A DNA stretch of 64,000 nucleotides from Saccharothrix sp. (GTDB taxonomy: Bacteria; Actinomycetota; Actinomycetes; Mycobacteriales; Pseudonocardiaceae): assembly GCF_031180885.1 (NCBI RefSeq), contig NZ_JAPSLK010000009.1, positions 119,474 to 183,473 on the forward strand, read 5' to 3'. The notes beneath the pieces were generated by a model. That model searched no databases. It saw only the letters and a list, made by a program, of their open reading frames with translations, and had not been told where the DNA came from. Below, one piece after another: positions 45,035-53,309 of this stretch. How positions within the stretch are numbered: the first letter of the stretch is position 1; every line of letters starts with the position of its first letter. A program made the translations under genes and the position numbers.

Positions 45035-45949
45035 TCATTCGCTGATCGCGGGCACCGGTTGGCGCCACTCGGCGACGGCCCGGTCCAGCACCCGGTCCAG
45101 CGCGGTGAACAGCCGCGAGTCGTCGCGCTCCTCGCCCCACAGCACGTAGCTGCTCACCGACACCGGCGGCGCCCAGGCCAGCTCGACCAGTTCACCGCTG
45201 TGCAGCAGGTCGGTGACCGCCACGTGCGGCAGCAGCGCCACGCCCAGCCCCGACCGGGCGGCGATCTTCACCGCCTCCAGGGTGCCGAATTGCAACGGCG
45301 CCACGGTCCGCGGGCCGGGCAACGAGGTCCGCAGCGCCGTGTCGTACACGCACGTCGGCTGGACGATCAGCGTCCGCGCGCGGCACAGGTCCTCCGCCTC
45401 GACGACGTCCCGGCCCGCCAGCGGGTGGTCCGGGGTCGCGACCAGTGCCAGGTCCTCCGAGGCCAGGCGACGGGACGGGCGGCCCGTCGGCCCGGGGTCG
45501 ACGAAGTGGATGAGCGCGAGGTCGATGTCCCCGCGCTCCATCGCCTCCGTCATCCGCGCCGGCCCCTCGTGGTAGGTGCGCAGGGCGAGCCGCACCTCCG
45601 GGTACGCGGCGTGCAGGTGGCGGATGACCCCCGGCAGCCGGTAGGTGGTGATGGACTCGCTCGCGCCGATCGTGAGGCGGCCGGCAGGCGGCGCTTCCGG
45701 CGCGAGCGCCGACAGGGCCTCCTCCGACAGGCGCAGCAGCCGGTTGGCGTAGGGCAGGAACCGCTCGCCCTCGGCGGTCAGCCGCACGCCCTCCCGCCTG
45801 CGCTCGAAGAGACGGGTCCGCACCGCCGCCTCGAGGTTCTTGATCTGCGCGGTGACCGCGGACTGCGAGTAACCGAGAACAGCCGCCGCGCGGGTGATGC
45901 TGCCCGTTTGCGAAACGGTTCGAAAGGCATTCAACTGCCTCATGTCCAT
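45035..45949 (-). CDS. LysR-family transcriptional regulator
   Basis: Predicted 304 residues. HTH at 1-60 (QLNAFRTVSQTGSITRAAAVLGYSQSAVTAQIKNLE); the substrate-binding domain is intact (GRLTIGASESITTYRLPGVI, RTLIVQPTCVYD, VKIAARSGLGVALLPHVAV). GGGGGAG lies 5-6 nt before the ATG at 45949. The divergent side contains no nearby plus-strand gene. Its target may therefore be the minus-strand accessory genes just upstream (PIN to FAD oxidoreductase) or a distant operon. Confidence 0.94.
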   Translation of the reverse strand: MDMRQLNAFRTVSQTGSITRAAAVLGYSQSAVTAQIKNLEAAVRTRLFERRREGVRLTAEGERFLPYANRLLRLSEEALSALAPEAPPAGRLTIGASESITTYRLPGVIRHLHAAYPEVRLALRTYHEGPARMTEAMERGDIDLALIHFVDPGPTGRPSRRLASEDLALVATPDHPLAGRDVVEAEDLCRARTLIVQPTCVYDTALRTSLPGPRTVAPLQFGTLEAVKIAARSGLGVALLPHVAVTDLLHSGELVELAWAPPVSVSSYVLWGEERDDSRLFTALDRVLDRAVAEWRQPVPAISE

Positions 45950-46083
45950 TGTTACTCCCCCAGCTGGAGGCTCCGTTCAGGTCAAACAAGACGGATCGCG
46001 CGCCTCGACCGCCGCGATTGTATAGCTTTCAACTGAATTGGGGTGTGCCATTCGGGTGATCGACACCGATTGCGAGGGTATGC

Positions 46084-46097
46084 CGAATCGGTATTCG
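46084..46097. promoter_or_regulatory. Candidate operator CGAAT-CGGT-ATTCG upstream of lysR
   Basis: A 14-bp inverted repeat in the only AT-richer stretch of the neighbourhood (45990-46110), between lysR and the PIN-like gene. It could be the LysR autoregulatory site, although a clear T-N11-A box is not obvious. Confidence 0.35.
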
Positions 46098-46125
46098 ATT
46101 CTGCAATTGAGGCCATTCCACGCGG

Positions 46126-46509
46126 TCACCGTGGTACCCCCAACGGCGGTACCACGGCCGGCACGCCGCACTCCGTGAGCGCGGCGGCCAGGACCGGGTC
46201 GTCGCAGGCGAACGCGGTGACCCCGGTGCCCAGGCTGAGCACGGTCGCCAGGTGCACGGCCTGGTCGGCGTCCAGCGCCTCGGGCCGCGACTCGGCGAGT
46301 TCGCGGATCAGCTCCGAGACGGAGACCTCCAGCACGCCGACCGCGTCGAGCACGGCGTGCGCCCGGCGGCGCACCTCGGGCGGCAGCTGCGCGCCGGCCA
46401 GTTCGGCCCGGCTCAGTTCGCTCACGGCCACCAGGCAGTCGCGCAGCACGGGCCGCGGGTCACCGCACCGCGCCAGCCTGACCAGGGTGGAGGTGTGCAG
46501 GTAGATCAT
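46126..46509 (-). CDS. PIN-domain protein, VapC-like, with altered first active-site residue
   Basis: Predicted 127 residues. The fold is PIN: MIYLHTSTLVRLA at the N terminus (the usual MIYLDTSAL, with the first catalytic Asp replaced by His), VAVSELSRAEL in the middle, and DADQAVHLATVLSL plus TAFACDDPVLAAALTECG at the C terminus. PIN toxins are Mg-dependent ribonucleases needing the Asp cluster. No antitoxin gene is adjacent, so it may be an inactive or repurposed copy. It follows the CGNR gene by 18 bp on the same strand. Confidence 0.78.
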   Translation of the reverse strand: MIYLHTSTLVRLARCGDPRPVLRDCLVAVSELSRAELAGAQLPPEVRRRAHAVLDAVGVLEVSVSELIRELAESRPEALDADQAVHLATVLSLGTGVTAFACDDPVLAAALTECGVPAVVPPLGVPR

Positions 46510-46527
46510 CGGCGGTCCTCCGGTCGA

Positions 46528-47133
46528 TCACGGTCCGGCCGCGCGGTCGCGGTGCGCGGCGACCCGGACGCGGTTGCCGCAGGTCGCCGACGAGCACCAG
46601 CGCCGCCGGCCCGCCCGGGAGGTGTCGACGAAGAACGTCCCGCACACCTCCGCCTCGCACTGGTGCAGCCGGTCCCGCCGCGGCCCGCCGACCAGGTCGA
46701 CCAGGTCCCGGGCCACCAGTCCGAGCGCCTGCGCCGGGGTCGGCCGCTCCCGCACGCGCCGCACGCCGTCCGGTTCGGCGACCAGCGACACGGCGGGCGG
46801 GGCGTGCGCGGCGCACCGGTTGACCAGCTCGACGTCGGCGTCGGCGGGCGCCCGGCCCGCGGTGACGTCGGCCAGCAGCCGGTAGGCCGCCTCGCGCAGC
46901 GCGCGGAACTCGCCCACGTCGACCGGGTCGGGGTCGGTCGCGGGCGGCAGGTCGTGGCGCGTCAGCCAGGCGGTCAGCGAAGGCGCGTCGCCCAGCTCGT
47001 CGCGCGGCTGCCCGAGCCGGCTGCGCACGGTGGCCACCAGCGCCAGGCTCGGGTGCTCGGGTGTCGCGTTCAGGTGCTCCTCCACGGCCGTGGCGCGCGG
47101 CCTGGTCCGCCGCGCGCCGTCGGGGTTCTCCAC
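46528..47133 (-). CDS. ABATE/CGNR zinc-finger transcription factor
   Basis: Predicted 201 residues. The N-terminal ABATE domain (about 45-150) is followed by the CGNR zinc finger with Cys159, Cys164, Cys180 and Cys185-Gly-Asn-Arg (ATCGNRVRVAAHR). These proteins are presumed stress- or ligand-responsive DNA binders. The GTG start lies 5 bp after the stop of the MFS transporter gene. It therefore belongs to that operon and is the best candidate to bind the inverted repeat at 48450-48472. Confidence 0.9.
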   Translation of the reverse strand: MENPDGARRTRPRATAVEEHLNATPEHPSLALVATVRSRLGQPRDELGDAPSLTAWLTRHDLPPATDPDPVDVGEFRALREAAYRLLADVTAGRAPADADVELVNRCAAHAPPAVSLVAEPDGVRRVRERPTPAQALGLVARDLVDLVGGPRRDRLHQCEAEVCGTFFVDTSRAGRRRWCSSATCGNRVRVAAHRDRAAGP

Positions 47134-47138
47134 CGGGC

Positions 47139-48428
47139 TCAGACCGGCTGCTCCCGGGGCATCAGCAGCGCCGAGGCTACCGCCGGCAGCGCGCCCACCA
47201 GCAGCATCACCACCGGCCACGACGAGGCGTCGAGGACGATCGGGATGAGCAGCGGGGTGACGAACGCGCCGCCGAAGACCATCGTGTTCTCCAGGCCGAG
47301 CGCGGTGCCGGAGCGCTCGGCGCCGGCCATGGTGGCGATCTCGGCGTAGTGGACGCCGTGCCAGCCGCAGGCGAGGAACCCGGCGGCGACGAACAGCCCG
47401 ACCACCAGCCACGCGGGCGCCACCTGGTAGAGCGCGACGCCGGCGAAGGCGGCGGCGATCAGCCAGCTGTAGACGCGGACGAGCGTGCGCCGGTACCGGC
47501 CGCCCTTCTTGTCGGTCCACCGGCCGGACAGGACGCGGGACGCGCCGCCGAGGACTTGGACGACGACGAGCGCGATGACGACGGCGGTGATGTCGAGGTC
47601 GAGGGCGGTGGTGAGGAAGACGGTGCCGAAGGTCAGGACGGTGAACTGGGGCAGGTCGAGCAGGAAGGCGGTGATGGCCACGCGCCAGATGTCCCAGCGG
47701 ACCAGGGGGTTGGGCAGGGTGGTGGCGGCGATCCCGCCGGCGGCCTTGGTGCGCGCGATGGGCGGCTCGTCCAGCCAGAGGACGACGGCGATCGTCGCGG
47801 CGAGCATGAAGGCGGTGAGGAAGAGGAAGACCCAGCGGAACCCGGCGCCCAGCGCGAGCGGCGGCATGATCGCCGCGCCGAGCGCGCCGCCGAGGGGCAC
47901 GGCCGCGACCCGGAGGCTGATCGCGAAGCCGCGCTTGTCCGGCGGGAACCAGCCCATGACGGCTCGTCCCGAGGCGCCGTTGACGCAGCCGCCGAGCGCG
48001 CCGGACAGGAAGAGGACGACGGCGAGTGCCCAGGCGGCGGGGGCGACGTCGTCGGAGGGGACGAGGAACGCGGTGACGTAGGCGAGGGTGGCGGTGGTGC
48101 CGGCCAGGCCGATGATCAGGACGTTCCGCTCGCCGATGCGGTCGGACAGGATGCCCCAGAACACGTCGGTGACGAAGATGCCGGCGGTGACGGCGGCGAG
48201 GACGAGGCCGAGTTCGGACAGGGAGTAGCCGTAGGCGGCGGCGAGGATCGAGCCCGAGGTGGGGATGCCCTGGAAGGCGGCGCTGAAGGCGGCCTGGGCG
48301 AAGATCCCGATGCCGAGGATGCCCCAGCGGTAGCGGGGGGAGTGCTGCTTGCCGGTGCGGCCGACGAGGACTTCGCGGCCGGGCGGGGGTGCGGTGGGGT
48401 GCGGTCGGTCCTGCGTCTGCTGGGACAT
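47139..48428 (-). CDS. Major facilitator superfamily transporter
   Basis: Predicted 429 residues, about 12 transmembrane helices with a cytoplasmic N-terminal tail of ~30 residues. The MFS loop 2-3 motif is GILSDRIGERN, and its repeat in the second half is LSGRWTDKKGGRYRR. Helix 4-5 contains the GASGRAVMGWFPPDKRGFAIS signature shared with organic-acid and aromatic-acid or nitrate transporters. Substrate not predictable; efflux or uptake both possible. It is co-transcribed with the CGNR regulator. Confidence 0.92.
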   Translation of the reverse strand: MSQQTQDRPHPTAPPPGREVLVGRTGKQHSPRYRWGILGIGIFAQAAFSAAFQGIPTSGSILAAAYGYSLSELGLVLAAVTAGIFVTDVFWGILSDRIGERNVLIIGLAGTTATLAYVTAFLVPSDDVAPAAWALAVVLFLSGALGGCVNGASGRAVMGWFPPDKRGFAISLRVAAVPLGGALGAAIMPPLALGAGFRWVFLFLTAFMLAATIAVVLWLDEPPIARTKAAGGIAATTLPNPLVRWDIWRVAITAFLLDLPQFTVLTFGTVFLTTALDLDITAVVIALVVVQVLGGASRVLSGRWTDKKGGRYRRTLVRVYSWLIAAAFAGVALYQVAPAWLVVGLFVAAGFLACGWHGVHYAEIATMAGAERSGTALGLENTMVFGGAFVTPLLIPIVLDASSWPVVMLLVGALPAVASALLMPREQPV

Positions 48429-48449
48429 CGGGTACCGGCTCCTGGTTCC

Positions 48450-48472
48450 TGTAATGGCTTCAACCCATTACA
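48450..48472. promoter_or_regulatory. Operator-like inverted repeat TGTAATGG-N7-CCATTACA
   Basis: Perfect 8-bp arms with a 7-bp spacer, 21 bp upstream of the MFS start and its AGGAG. It is an obvious repressor site for the MFS-CGNR operon. The CGNR protein itself is the likely ligand-responsive binder (inference). Confidence 0.7.
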
Positions 48473-48618
48473 TGCTGACGGAGGGATGGGTTGGTCGACA
48501 AGGGGGTTGGGTGGCGGGGCGCGCCTTCGGGACGGCCCCGCCACCCGTTCGGCTCAGCTTGGTGATCGGTTTCGGCAGGTTCTCGTTCGGTTTCGGCCGG
48601 TTGTCGGCCGGTTCCCGG

Positions 48619-49035
48619 TCAGTTGCCCGCCGCCGCCGTCGTCATCGTCTCGAGTTCGGCCGTGGTGACCGGCCGCGTGCCCTTCTCCCGCACCACGAGC
48701 GCGAAGCACCCGCTGGGCGAGGACACCTGGTGCACGCTCTCCGGCTTCTCGATGAAGAGCGTGCCCGCGGGGTACCGGTCACCGTTGTCGTTGTGCAGCT
48801 CGCCTTCGAGGATCAGCAGCAGCTCGTATCCGAGGTGCTCGTGCAGGTCCCCGTGCGAGCCCGGCTTGAAGTGCGCGATGTACGCCTCCGCACCGGACGG
48901 CCCGGTCTCGGCCTGGGTGTAGAGCCACTCGACGTCCACCTGGTTGCGTCCCGGCTGCACGTACTCGGACCACTTGATCTGGCCGTTGTGCAGGCCGCCG
49001 GTGAACAGGGACGAGTAGATCTTGATGTCGCGCAT
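48619..49035 (-). CDS. Cupin-domain protein
   Basis: Predicted 138 residues. The double-stranded beta-helix motif is visible: G-(X)5-H-X-H-type stretch KPGSHGDLHEHLGYELLLILEGEL followed by AGTLFIEKPESVHQVSSP. Two His and one Glu form the metal site (HEHLGYE), with a later His (VHQVSS). It may be a small dioxygenase, isomerase or sensor. GGGGAG precedes the ATG by 8 nt. The AT-rich element B lies directly upstream. Stands between the MFS and acyl-CoA ligase genes on the same strand. Confidence 0.88.
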   Translation of the reverse strand: MRDIKIYSSLFTGGLHNGQIKWSEYVQPGRNQVDVEWLYTQAETGPSGAEAYIAHFKPGSHGDLHEHLGYELLLILEGELHNDNGDRYPAGTLFIEKPESVHQVSSPSGCFALVVREKGTRPVTTAELETMTTAAAGN

Positions 49036-49053
49036 GTCGTTGCTCCCCAATCA

Positions 49054-49086
49054 GGAAAATTTTTGCTTCGTGAAGGAATAATTTTC
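49054..49086 (-). promoter_or_regulatory. AT-rich paired element B (GAAAATTATT-N12-AAAAATTTTC) upstream of the cupin gene
   Basis: Same architecture and spacing as element A at 9202-9234, with about two thirds of positions identical. It sits just upstream of the cupin ribosome-binding site, so it probably overlaps the promoter. The inner CTTCGTGAAG is palindromic. Confidence 0.55.
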
Positions 49087-49089
49087 AGC

Positions 49090-49420
49090 GCGGTGAAGGG
49101 TTTGAAGCAGGGCCGCCTTCGCCAAGCCAACGCTGGTGCGGACGCCGGTGCCGGTGGTGGCGACGCCGGGCGGGGCTGATGCGGACGCCGGTGCCGCCGC
49201 CGGACGGGCCGACGCGGACGCCAGTGCCGCCGACGCCGGCCCAGCGGGGTTGCTCGGCCGCCGTCGCCGACGCCGGCTGGCGAAGAGGTTGGCTCAGCCG
49301 CCGGCTGTCCCGATGCCTGCGCGGCCAGGGCGGGCTCAGCCCATCCCGATCCCGAAGCCAAGCGCCGCCGGGGCGGGCTCAGCCGATCCCGATCGCCCCT
49401 GGCCCAGCTCGACCGCAGGC
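49090..49420. repeat. Gene-free low-complexity interval with GCGGACGCCGGTGCC repeats
   Basis: Between the cupin promoter and the acyl-CoA ligase stop lies GC-rich DNA. Imperfect repeats of GCGGACGCCGGTGCC and GCCGACGCCGGCC run at 49135-49280. Two larger repeats of the block around GCGGGCTCAGCC...ATCCCGATC run at 49328-49400. No gene seen. Confidence 0.6.
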
Positions 49421-51130
49421 TCAGCCGATGCCGGGTGCCGCCGGCATTGCCGCGTCCAGCAGCTCGTCGGCCAAGTACTCGACAGCGTCCGGGAACGCCA
49501 CCCCCGCCGCCCGCTCGACATCCCGAGCCCGCAGCTCGTTCCGCCGGATCTTCCCCGACGTCGTCTTGGGCAGCGCGAAGAACTCCAACCGCCGAATCCA
49601 CTGGTGCGGCGCCAAGTTCTCCCGCGTGTGCTCCAGGATCCGCCGCGCCGTGTCCTCGTCCGCCGACGCCCCGGCCACCAGCGCCACGTAAGCCTTGGGC
49701 ACCACCAAACCCACCGGGTCCGGCGCCGGCACCACCGCCGCCTCCGCCACGGACTCGTGCTCCAGCAGCACGCTCTCCAGCTCGAACGGCGAGATCCGGT
49801 GGTCGTAGGACTTGAACACGTCGTCGGTCCGCCCCACGTAGTGCAGGTACCCGTCCGCGTCCCGCCGCGCGATGTCGCCGGTGTGGTAGTACCCGCCCGC
49901 GAACGTCCGCGCGTTCTTCTCCTCGTCGTCCACGTACCCGGGCATCACCCCCACCGGCCGCCGCGACAGGTCGACGCACACCTCGCCCTCGTCGCCCACC
50001 GCGCCCGTGGTCGGGTCCACCAGCACGATCTCGTAGCCCGGCAACGGTTTGCCCATCGACCCCGGTCGCACCGGCAGGGCGGGGCTGTTGCCGATCTGGG
50101 CGGTGGTCTCGGTCTGGCCGTAGCCGTCCCGGACGGTCACCCCCCACGCCGCGCGGACCTGGTCGATCACCTCGGGGTTGAGCGGCTCGCCGACGCTGCC
50201 GGCCTCGCGCAGCCGCACCGGCCACCGGCGCAGGTCCTCCTGGATCAGCATCCGCCACACCGTCGGCGGCGCGCAGAACGTCGTCACCCCGTGCGCCACC
50301 ATCCGGTCCAGCAGGTCCCGACCACCGGGCGTGGTCACGCTCAGCACGGTCGCCTCGGCGTTGAGCGGCACGAAGAACGAACTCCACGCGTGCTTGGCCC
50401 ACCCCGGCGCGGACACGTTGAGGTGCACGTCACCGGGCCGCACCCCGTTCCAGTACATGCCCGACAGGTGCCCGACCGGGTAGCTGACGTGGGTGTGCCG
50501 CACCAGCTTCGGCCGCGAGGTCGTGCCCGAGGTGAAGTACAGGAACAACGTCTCGTCGGCGCGGGTCGGCGCGTCCGGCCGGAACACCGCCGGCGCCGAC
50601 CGCAGGTCGTCCAGCGCCAGCCACCCCGGCACCGAACCCGCGCAGATCCGCGTCACGTGCGCGGGCAGCCAGTCAAAGGAGCCCGTCAGCTCAGGTGTGG
50701 TCAGCACGTGCCGCACATCCGCCCGCGACACCCGGTCGGCCAGGTCCGCCGCCGCGACCGTGGTGAACGTCGGCACCACCACCACACCCAGCTTCATCGA
50801 GGCCAGCAACGCCTCCCACACCGCGAGCTGGTTGTCCAGCATCAGCAGCAGCACGTCCCCGCGCCGCACGCCCGCCGACCGCAACCCGTTGGCCAGCCGG
50901 TCCGACCGCTCGGCCAGCTCCGCGTACGACACCCGCTCCTCGACCCGGCCGCCCACCACGTGCAGCGCGGTCCGGTCGTTGCCCCGCGCGACCGCGTCGA
51001 ACCAGTCCAGCGCCCAGTTGAACTCGGTGAACTCCGGCCACCGGAACTCCGCGTGCGCCCGGTCCGGGTCGTCGCGCAACTCCAGCAGCAGATCCCTGGC
51101 CGCGCGGAACTTCTCGGTGTTCGCGTTCAT
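49421..51130 (-). CDS. Acyl-CoA synthetase of the AMP-forming (ANL) superfamily, medium-chain type
   Basis: Predicted 569 residues. P-loop YFTSGTTSRPKLVRHTH, DGYGQTET (A5), YHTGDIARRD (A7) and the acyl-transfer Lys in KTTSGKIRRNELR are all present. It activates a carboxylic acid to acyl-AMP and then acyl-CoA. Overall it resembles medium-chain/benzoate-type ligases (ACSM) in which HVSYPVGH and NVSAPGWAKHAWSSFF shape the acid pocket. A GTG one codon upstream (51133) is an alternative start. It follows the FAD oxidoreductase gene by 12 bp, in one operon. Confidence 0.92.
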   Translation of the reverse strand: MNANTEKFRAARDLLLELRDDPDRAHAEFRWPEFTEFNWALDWFDAVARGNDRTALHVVGGRVEERVSYAELAERSDRLANGLRSAGVRRGDVLLLMLDNQLAVWEALLASMKLGVVVVPTFTTVAAADLADRVSRADVRHVLTTPELTGSFDWLPAHVTRICAGSVPGWLALDDLRSAPAVFRPDAPTRADETLFLYFTSGTTSRPKLVRHTHVSYPVGHLSGMYWNGVRPGDVHLNVSAPGWAKHAWSSFFVPLNAEATVLSVTTPGGRDLLDRMVAHGVTTFCAPPTVWRMLIQEDLRRWPVRLREAGSVGEPLNPEVIDQVRAAWGVTVRDGYGQTETTAQIGNSPALPVRPGSMGKPLPGYEIVLVDPTTGAVGDEGEVCVDLSRRPVGVMPGYVDDEEKNARTFAGGYYHTGDIARRDADGYLHYVGRTDDVFKSYDHRISPFELESVLLEHESVAEAAVVPAPDPVGLVVPKAYVALVAGASADEDTARRILEHTRENLAPHQWIRRLEFFALPKTTSGKIRRNELRARDVERAAGVAFPDAVEYLADELLDAAMPAAPGIG

Positions 51131-51142
51131 CACAACCCCCGT

Positions 51143-53068
51143 TCAGATCGCGACGGCCGCACGCGGCCGGGCGGACAGGACGACCGGCGCGACGGCCGGC
51201 CGGTGGCGCAGCACGTCGGCGGCGATGGCGTCGGCGTCGTGGTGGAACCCGGTCATCGGACCCGGCCGGCCGTTGCCGATCTGGGTGAACCACCGCGTGT
51301 TCTCCGTCGGCACCCCCAGCGCGTACAGGTCCGGGTCGGGGTTGCCCAGGGCGTCGACCACGTGGAACGGCTTGCGGGTCACCGCGATGCTCCCCGCCGG
51401 GAACCGCTGCCCCGTCGCGCTGTCGACGTTCACCAGCTCGGTGATCAACCCGTCCGCCAACGCCTGGCTGATCAACGGATCCGCCGTCGCCGCCAGCTGC
51501 GGACGCGGGATCCGGGCGTCCACCAACGTGGTCACCTCCCGCCGCGACCCCCGCACGAACGGCGAGTGCAGCACGAACGCCCCCGCCGCGTGGTCCGCCA
51601 CCACCTCCGTCGCCGGCCCCACCACGGTCAGCAACCCGGCCCGGATCAACGCGCACGCCTGCGCCACCCGGACCGCCGGCGGACCCGCCGACACCATCGT
51701 GTTGATCGGGTTGAACCACGACAGGAACATCCGGTGCGACTCCGGCCGCAACCCCGCGAAGTCCACCGCCTGCCGCACCACCGCCCGCGTGTCCCGCAGG
51801 ATGTCCAACGACGCCTTCAACGGGTTGTCCACGTTGCCCTGCCGCGCTTCGGCGATGTCCTGCTCCAGCAGGTCCAGCAACGTCCCGTGGAACGCACGCG
51901 GCGAGTCGAACTCCCGGTCCCCGAACGGCCGCGCCAACCGCTCCAGGTCCGGCGGCGGCACGTCCGCCAACCCCCACGCCTCCAACAACCCCCGACGATC
52001 GGTCGACTTCGCGTGGATCGCCGCGAACCGCTGCGCCGCCTCCTCCGACAACCGCCGCCGCACGTGCGCGGTGTAGTAGACGTGCTCGACCTCGAGCTTC
52101 AGCAGCGGCAACACGTCCCGCGCGAAGTCCAGCTGAGCCGACCCGGTCGTCCGCTGCGCCCGGCGCCGCGCCTCGACGATCGCCTCCTCCGTCACGAACA
52201 CCGGCCGGTACCGGTACGTCGGCGACTTCTGGTTCCGCCCCCGCGCCAGCATCACCAACCCGCTGCGCGACCCCGCCACCAGGTGCGGCTCCGCCCCGCT
52301 GGGCACGTACTCCGTCCGCCCGTCCCGCTCGACGAACCGACCACCACGGCCCTCGGTCAGCTCCGCCATGACGTCGAAGAACGTCAACCCCAGCCCGACC
52401 ACGCCCACCTGCTCGCCGGGCCCGATCGCCGACAGCGGCAGATCCGCTGCCGAATCCCCGCGCACGTAAGCCAATCCGACCCGTTGGCGAGCGAAAGTCA
52501 GCAACGCCTTCTCCGCGTCATCCGGCGTCACCCGCGGATGCCCGGTGGTCAACACGACCTTGTCGGCGGTGACAACGGTCCCACCCGACCCGGTCACCAC
52601 GGTCCGCCCGTTCTGCCGGGTCAACCGCACCGCCCGCTCCGCCACGTGCCGAACCGTCACACCCAACGGCGCGTTCGCCGCCATCGCCTCGAACGCGTGC
52701 CGCAGGTACTCCCCGTACACCGCACGCGGCCCGTAGTCGTTCGGCCCGATCCCCGACCAACGCGGGTGCTCCCGGAGCCACTCGGCGAACGACGGCCCGT
52801 ACCCCGCACGCGTCGGCCCGCCGTCGGCGCTGTTCGAGAACACGGAAACCTCACCGGCCGCCGTGTTCATCAGGAACCAGGGCGCCTGCGTGGTCCGCCA
52901 GATCCGCCCCGCGCCGGCCTCACCGGGCTCGAACAGGTGGATGCGGACGGGTCCGCTCGCGGGTGACTCCGATAACTGCACCAATAGTCGTTCAAGGACC
53001 GAAAGCCCTCTCGGCCCGGCGCCCACGATGGCCACGTGCAATTCGGGGCGCAGCACGACGTCCGCCAC
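51143..53068 (-). CDS. FAD/NAD(P)-binding oxidoreductase (monooxygenase-like, NAD_binding_9 type)
   Basis: Predicted 641 residues. The FAD Rossmann loop is G16AGPRG21 (VAIVGAGPRGLSVLERL). Other features are a conserved tract around GEVSVFSNSADGGPTRAGYGPSFAEWL, the inner strand VVLTTGHPRV, and a second nucleotide motif VGVVGLGLTFFDVMAEL. This is the family of large FAD-NAD(P)-binding proteins related to N-hydroxylating monooxygenases but longer. GTG at 53068 is preceded by AAAGGA. First of a two-gene operon with the acyl-CoA ligase. Together with the cupin they could oxidise and activate an aromatic or fatty acid (inference). Confidence 0.9.
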   Translation of the reverse strand: MADVVLRPELHVAIVGAGPRGLSVLERLLVQLSESPASGPVRIHLFEPGEAGAGRIWRTTQAPWFLMNTAAGEVSVFSNSADGGPTRAGYGPSFAEWLREHPRWSGIGPNDYGPRAVYGEYLRHAFEAMAANAPLGVTVRHVAERAVRLTRQNGRTVVTGSGGTVVTADKVVLTTGHPRVTPDDAEKALLTFARQRVGLAYVRGDSAADLPLSAIGPGEQVGVVGLGLTFFDVMAELTEGRGGRFVERDGRTEYVPSGAEPHLVAGSRSGLVMLARGRNQKSPTYRYRPVFVTEEAIVEARRRAQRTTGSAQLDFARDVLPLLKLEVEHVYYTAHVRRRLSEEAAQRFAAIHAKSTDRRGLLEAWGLADVPPPDLERLARPFGDREFDSPRAFHGTLLDLLEQDIAEARQGNVDNPLKASLDILRDTRAVVRQAVDFAGLRPESHRMFLSWFNPINTMVSAGPPAVRVAQACALIRAGLLTVVGPATEVVADHAAGAFVLHSPFVRGSRREVTTLVDARIPRPQLAATADPLISQALADGLITELVNVDSATGQRFPAGSIAVTRKPFHVVDALGNPDPDLYALGVPTENTRWFTQIGNGRPGPMTGFHHDADAIAADVLRHRPAVAPVVLSARPRAAVAI

Positions 53069-53255
53069 GACGTTCCTTTCTCGGGTCCAGTCGATGACAT
53101 TTCCGTCGCCATTCCCACGGCGAGGGTGATCACGTTCTGGTCCGAAGGTATTGCCGGGCAGGCGGGGCAACAAGATCCGAGACGGCCGCTTTCGTCGATA
53201 CGACGATCGAAGACGCCGATGTCCCGGTACCAGCCACAACGCGCTCGACCGAAAA

Positions 53256-53292
53256 GCGAAGGGCCGGACGCGCACGGCGTCCGGCCCTTCGC
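53256..53292. terminator. Hairpin terminator after add, 16-bp perfect stem
   Basis: GCGAAGGGCCGGACGC and GCGTCCGGCCCTTCGC pair across a 5-nt loop, just downstream of the adenosine deaminase stop on the minus strand. Confidence 0.88.
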
Positions 53293-53309
53293 CCGAAGAA
53301 CTTCCCGGA

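Noticed and set aside
49136..52966. 1276-codon plus-strand frame over the ligase and FAD oxidoreductase genes
   Set aside because: Shadow of two genes with complete motifs on the minus strand.
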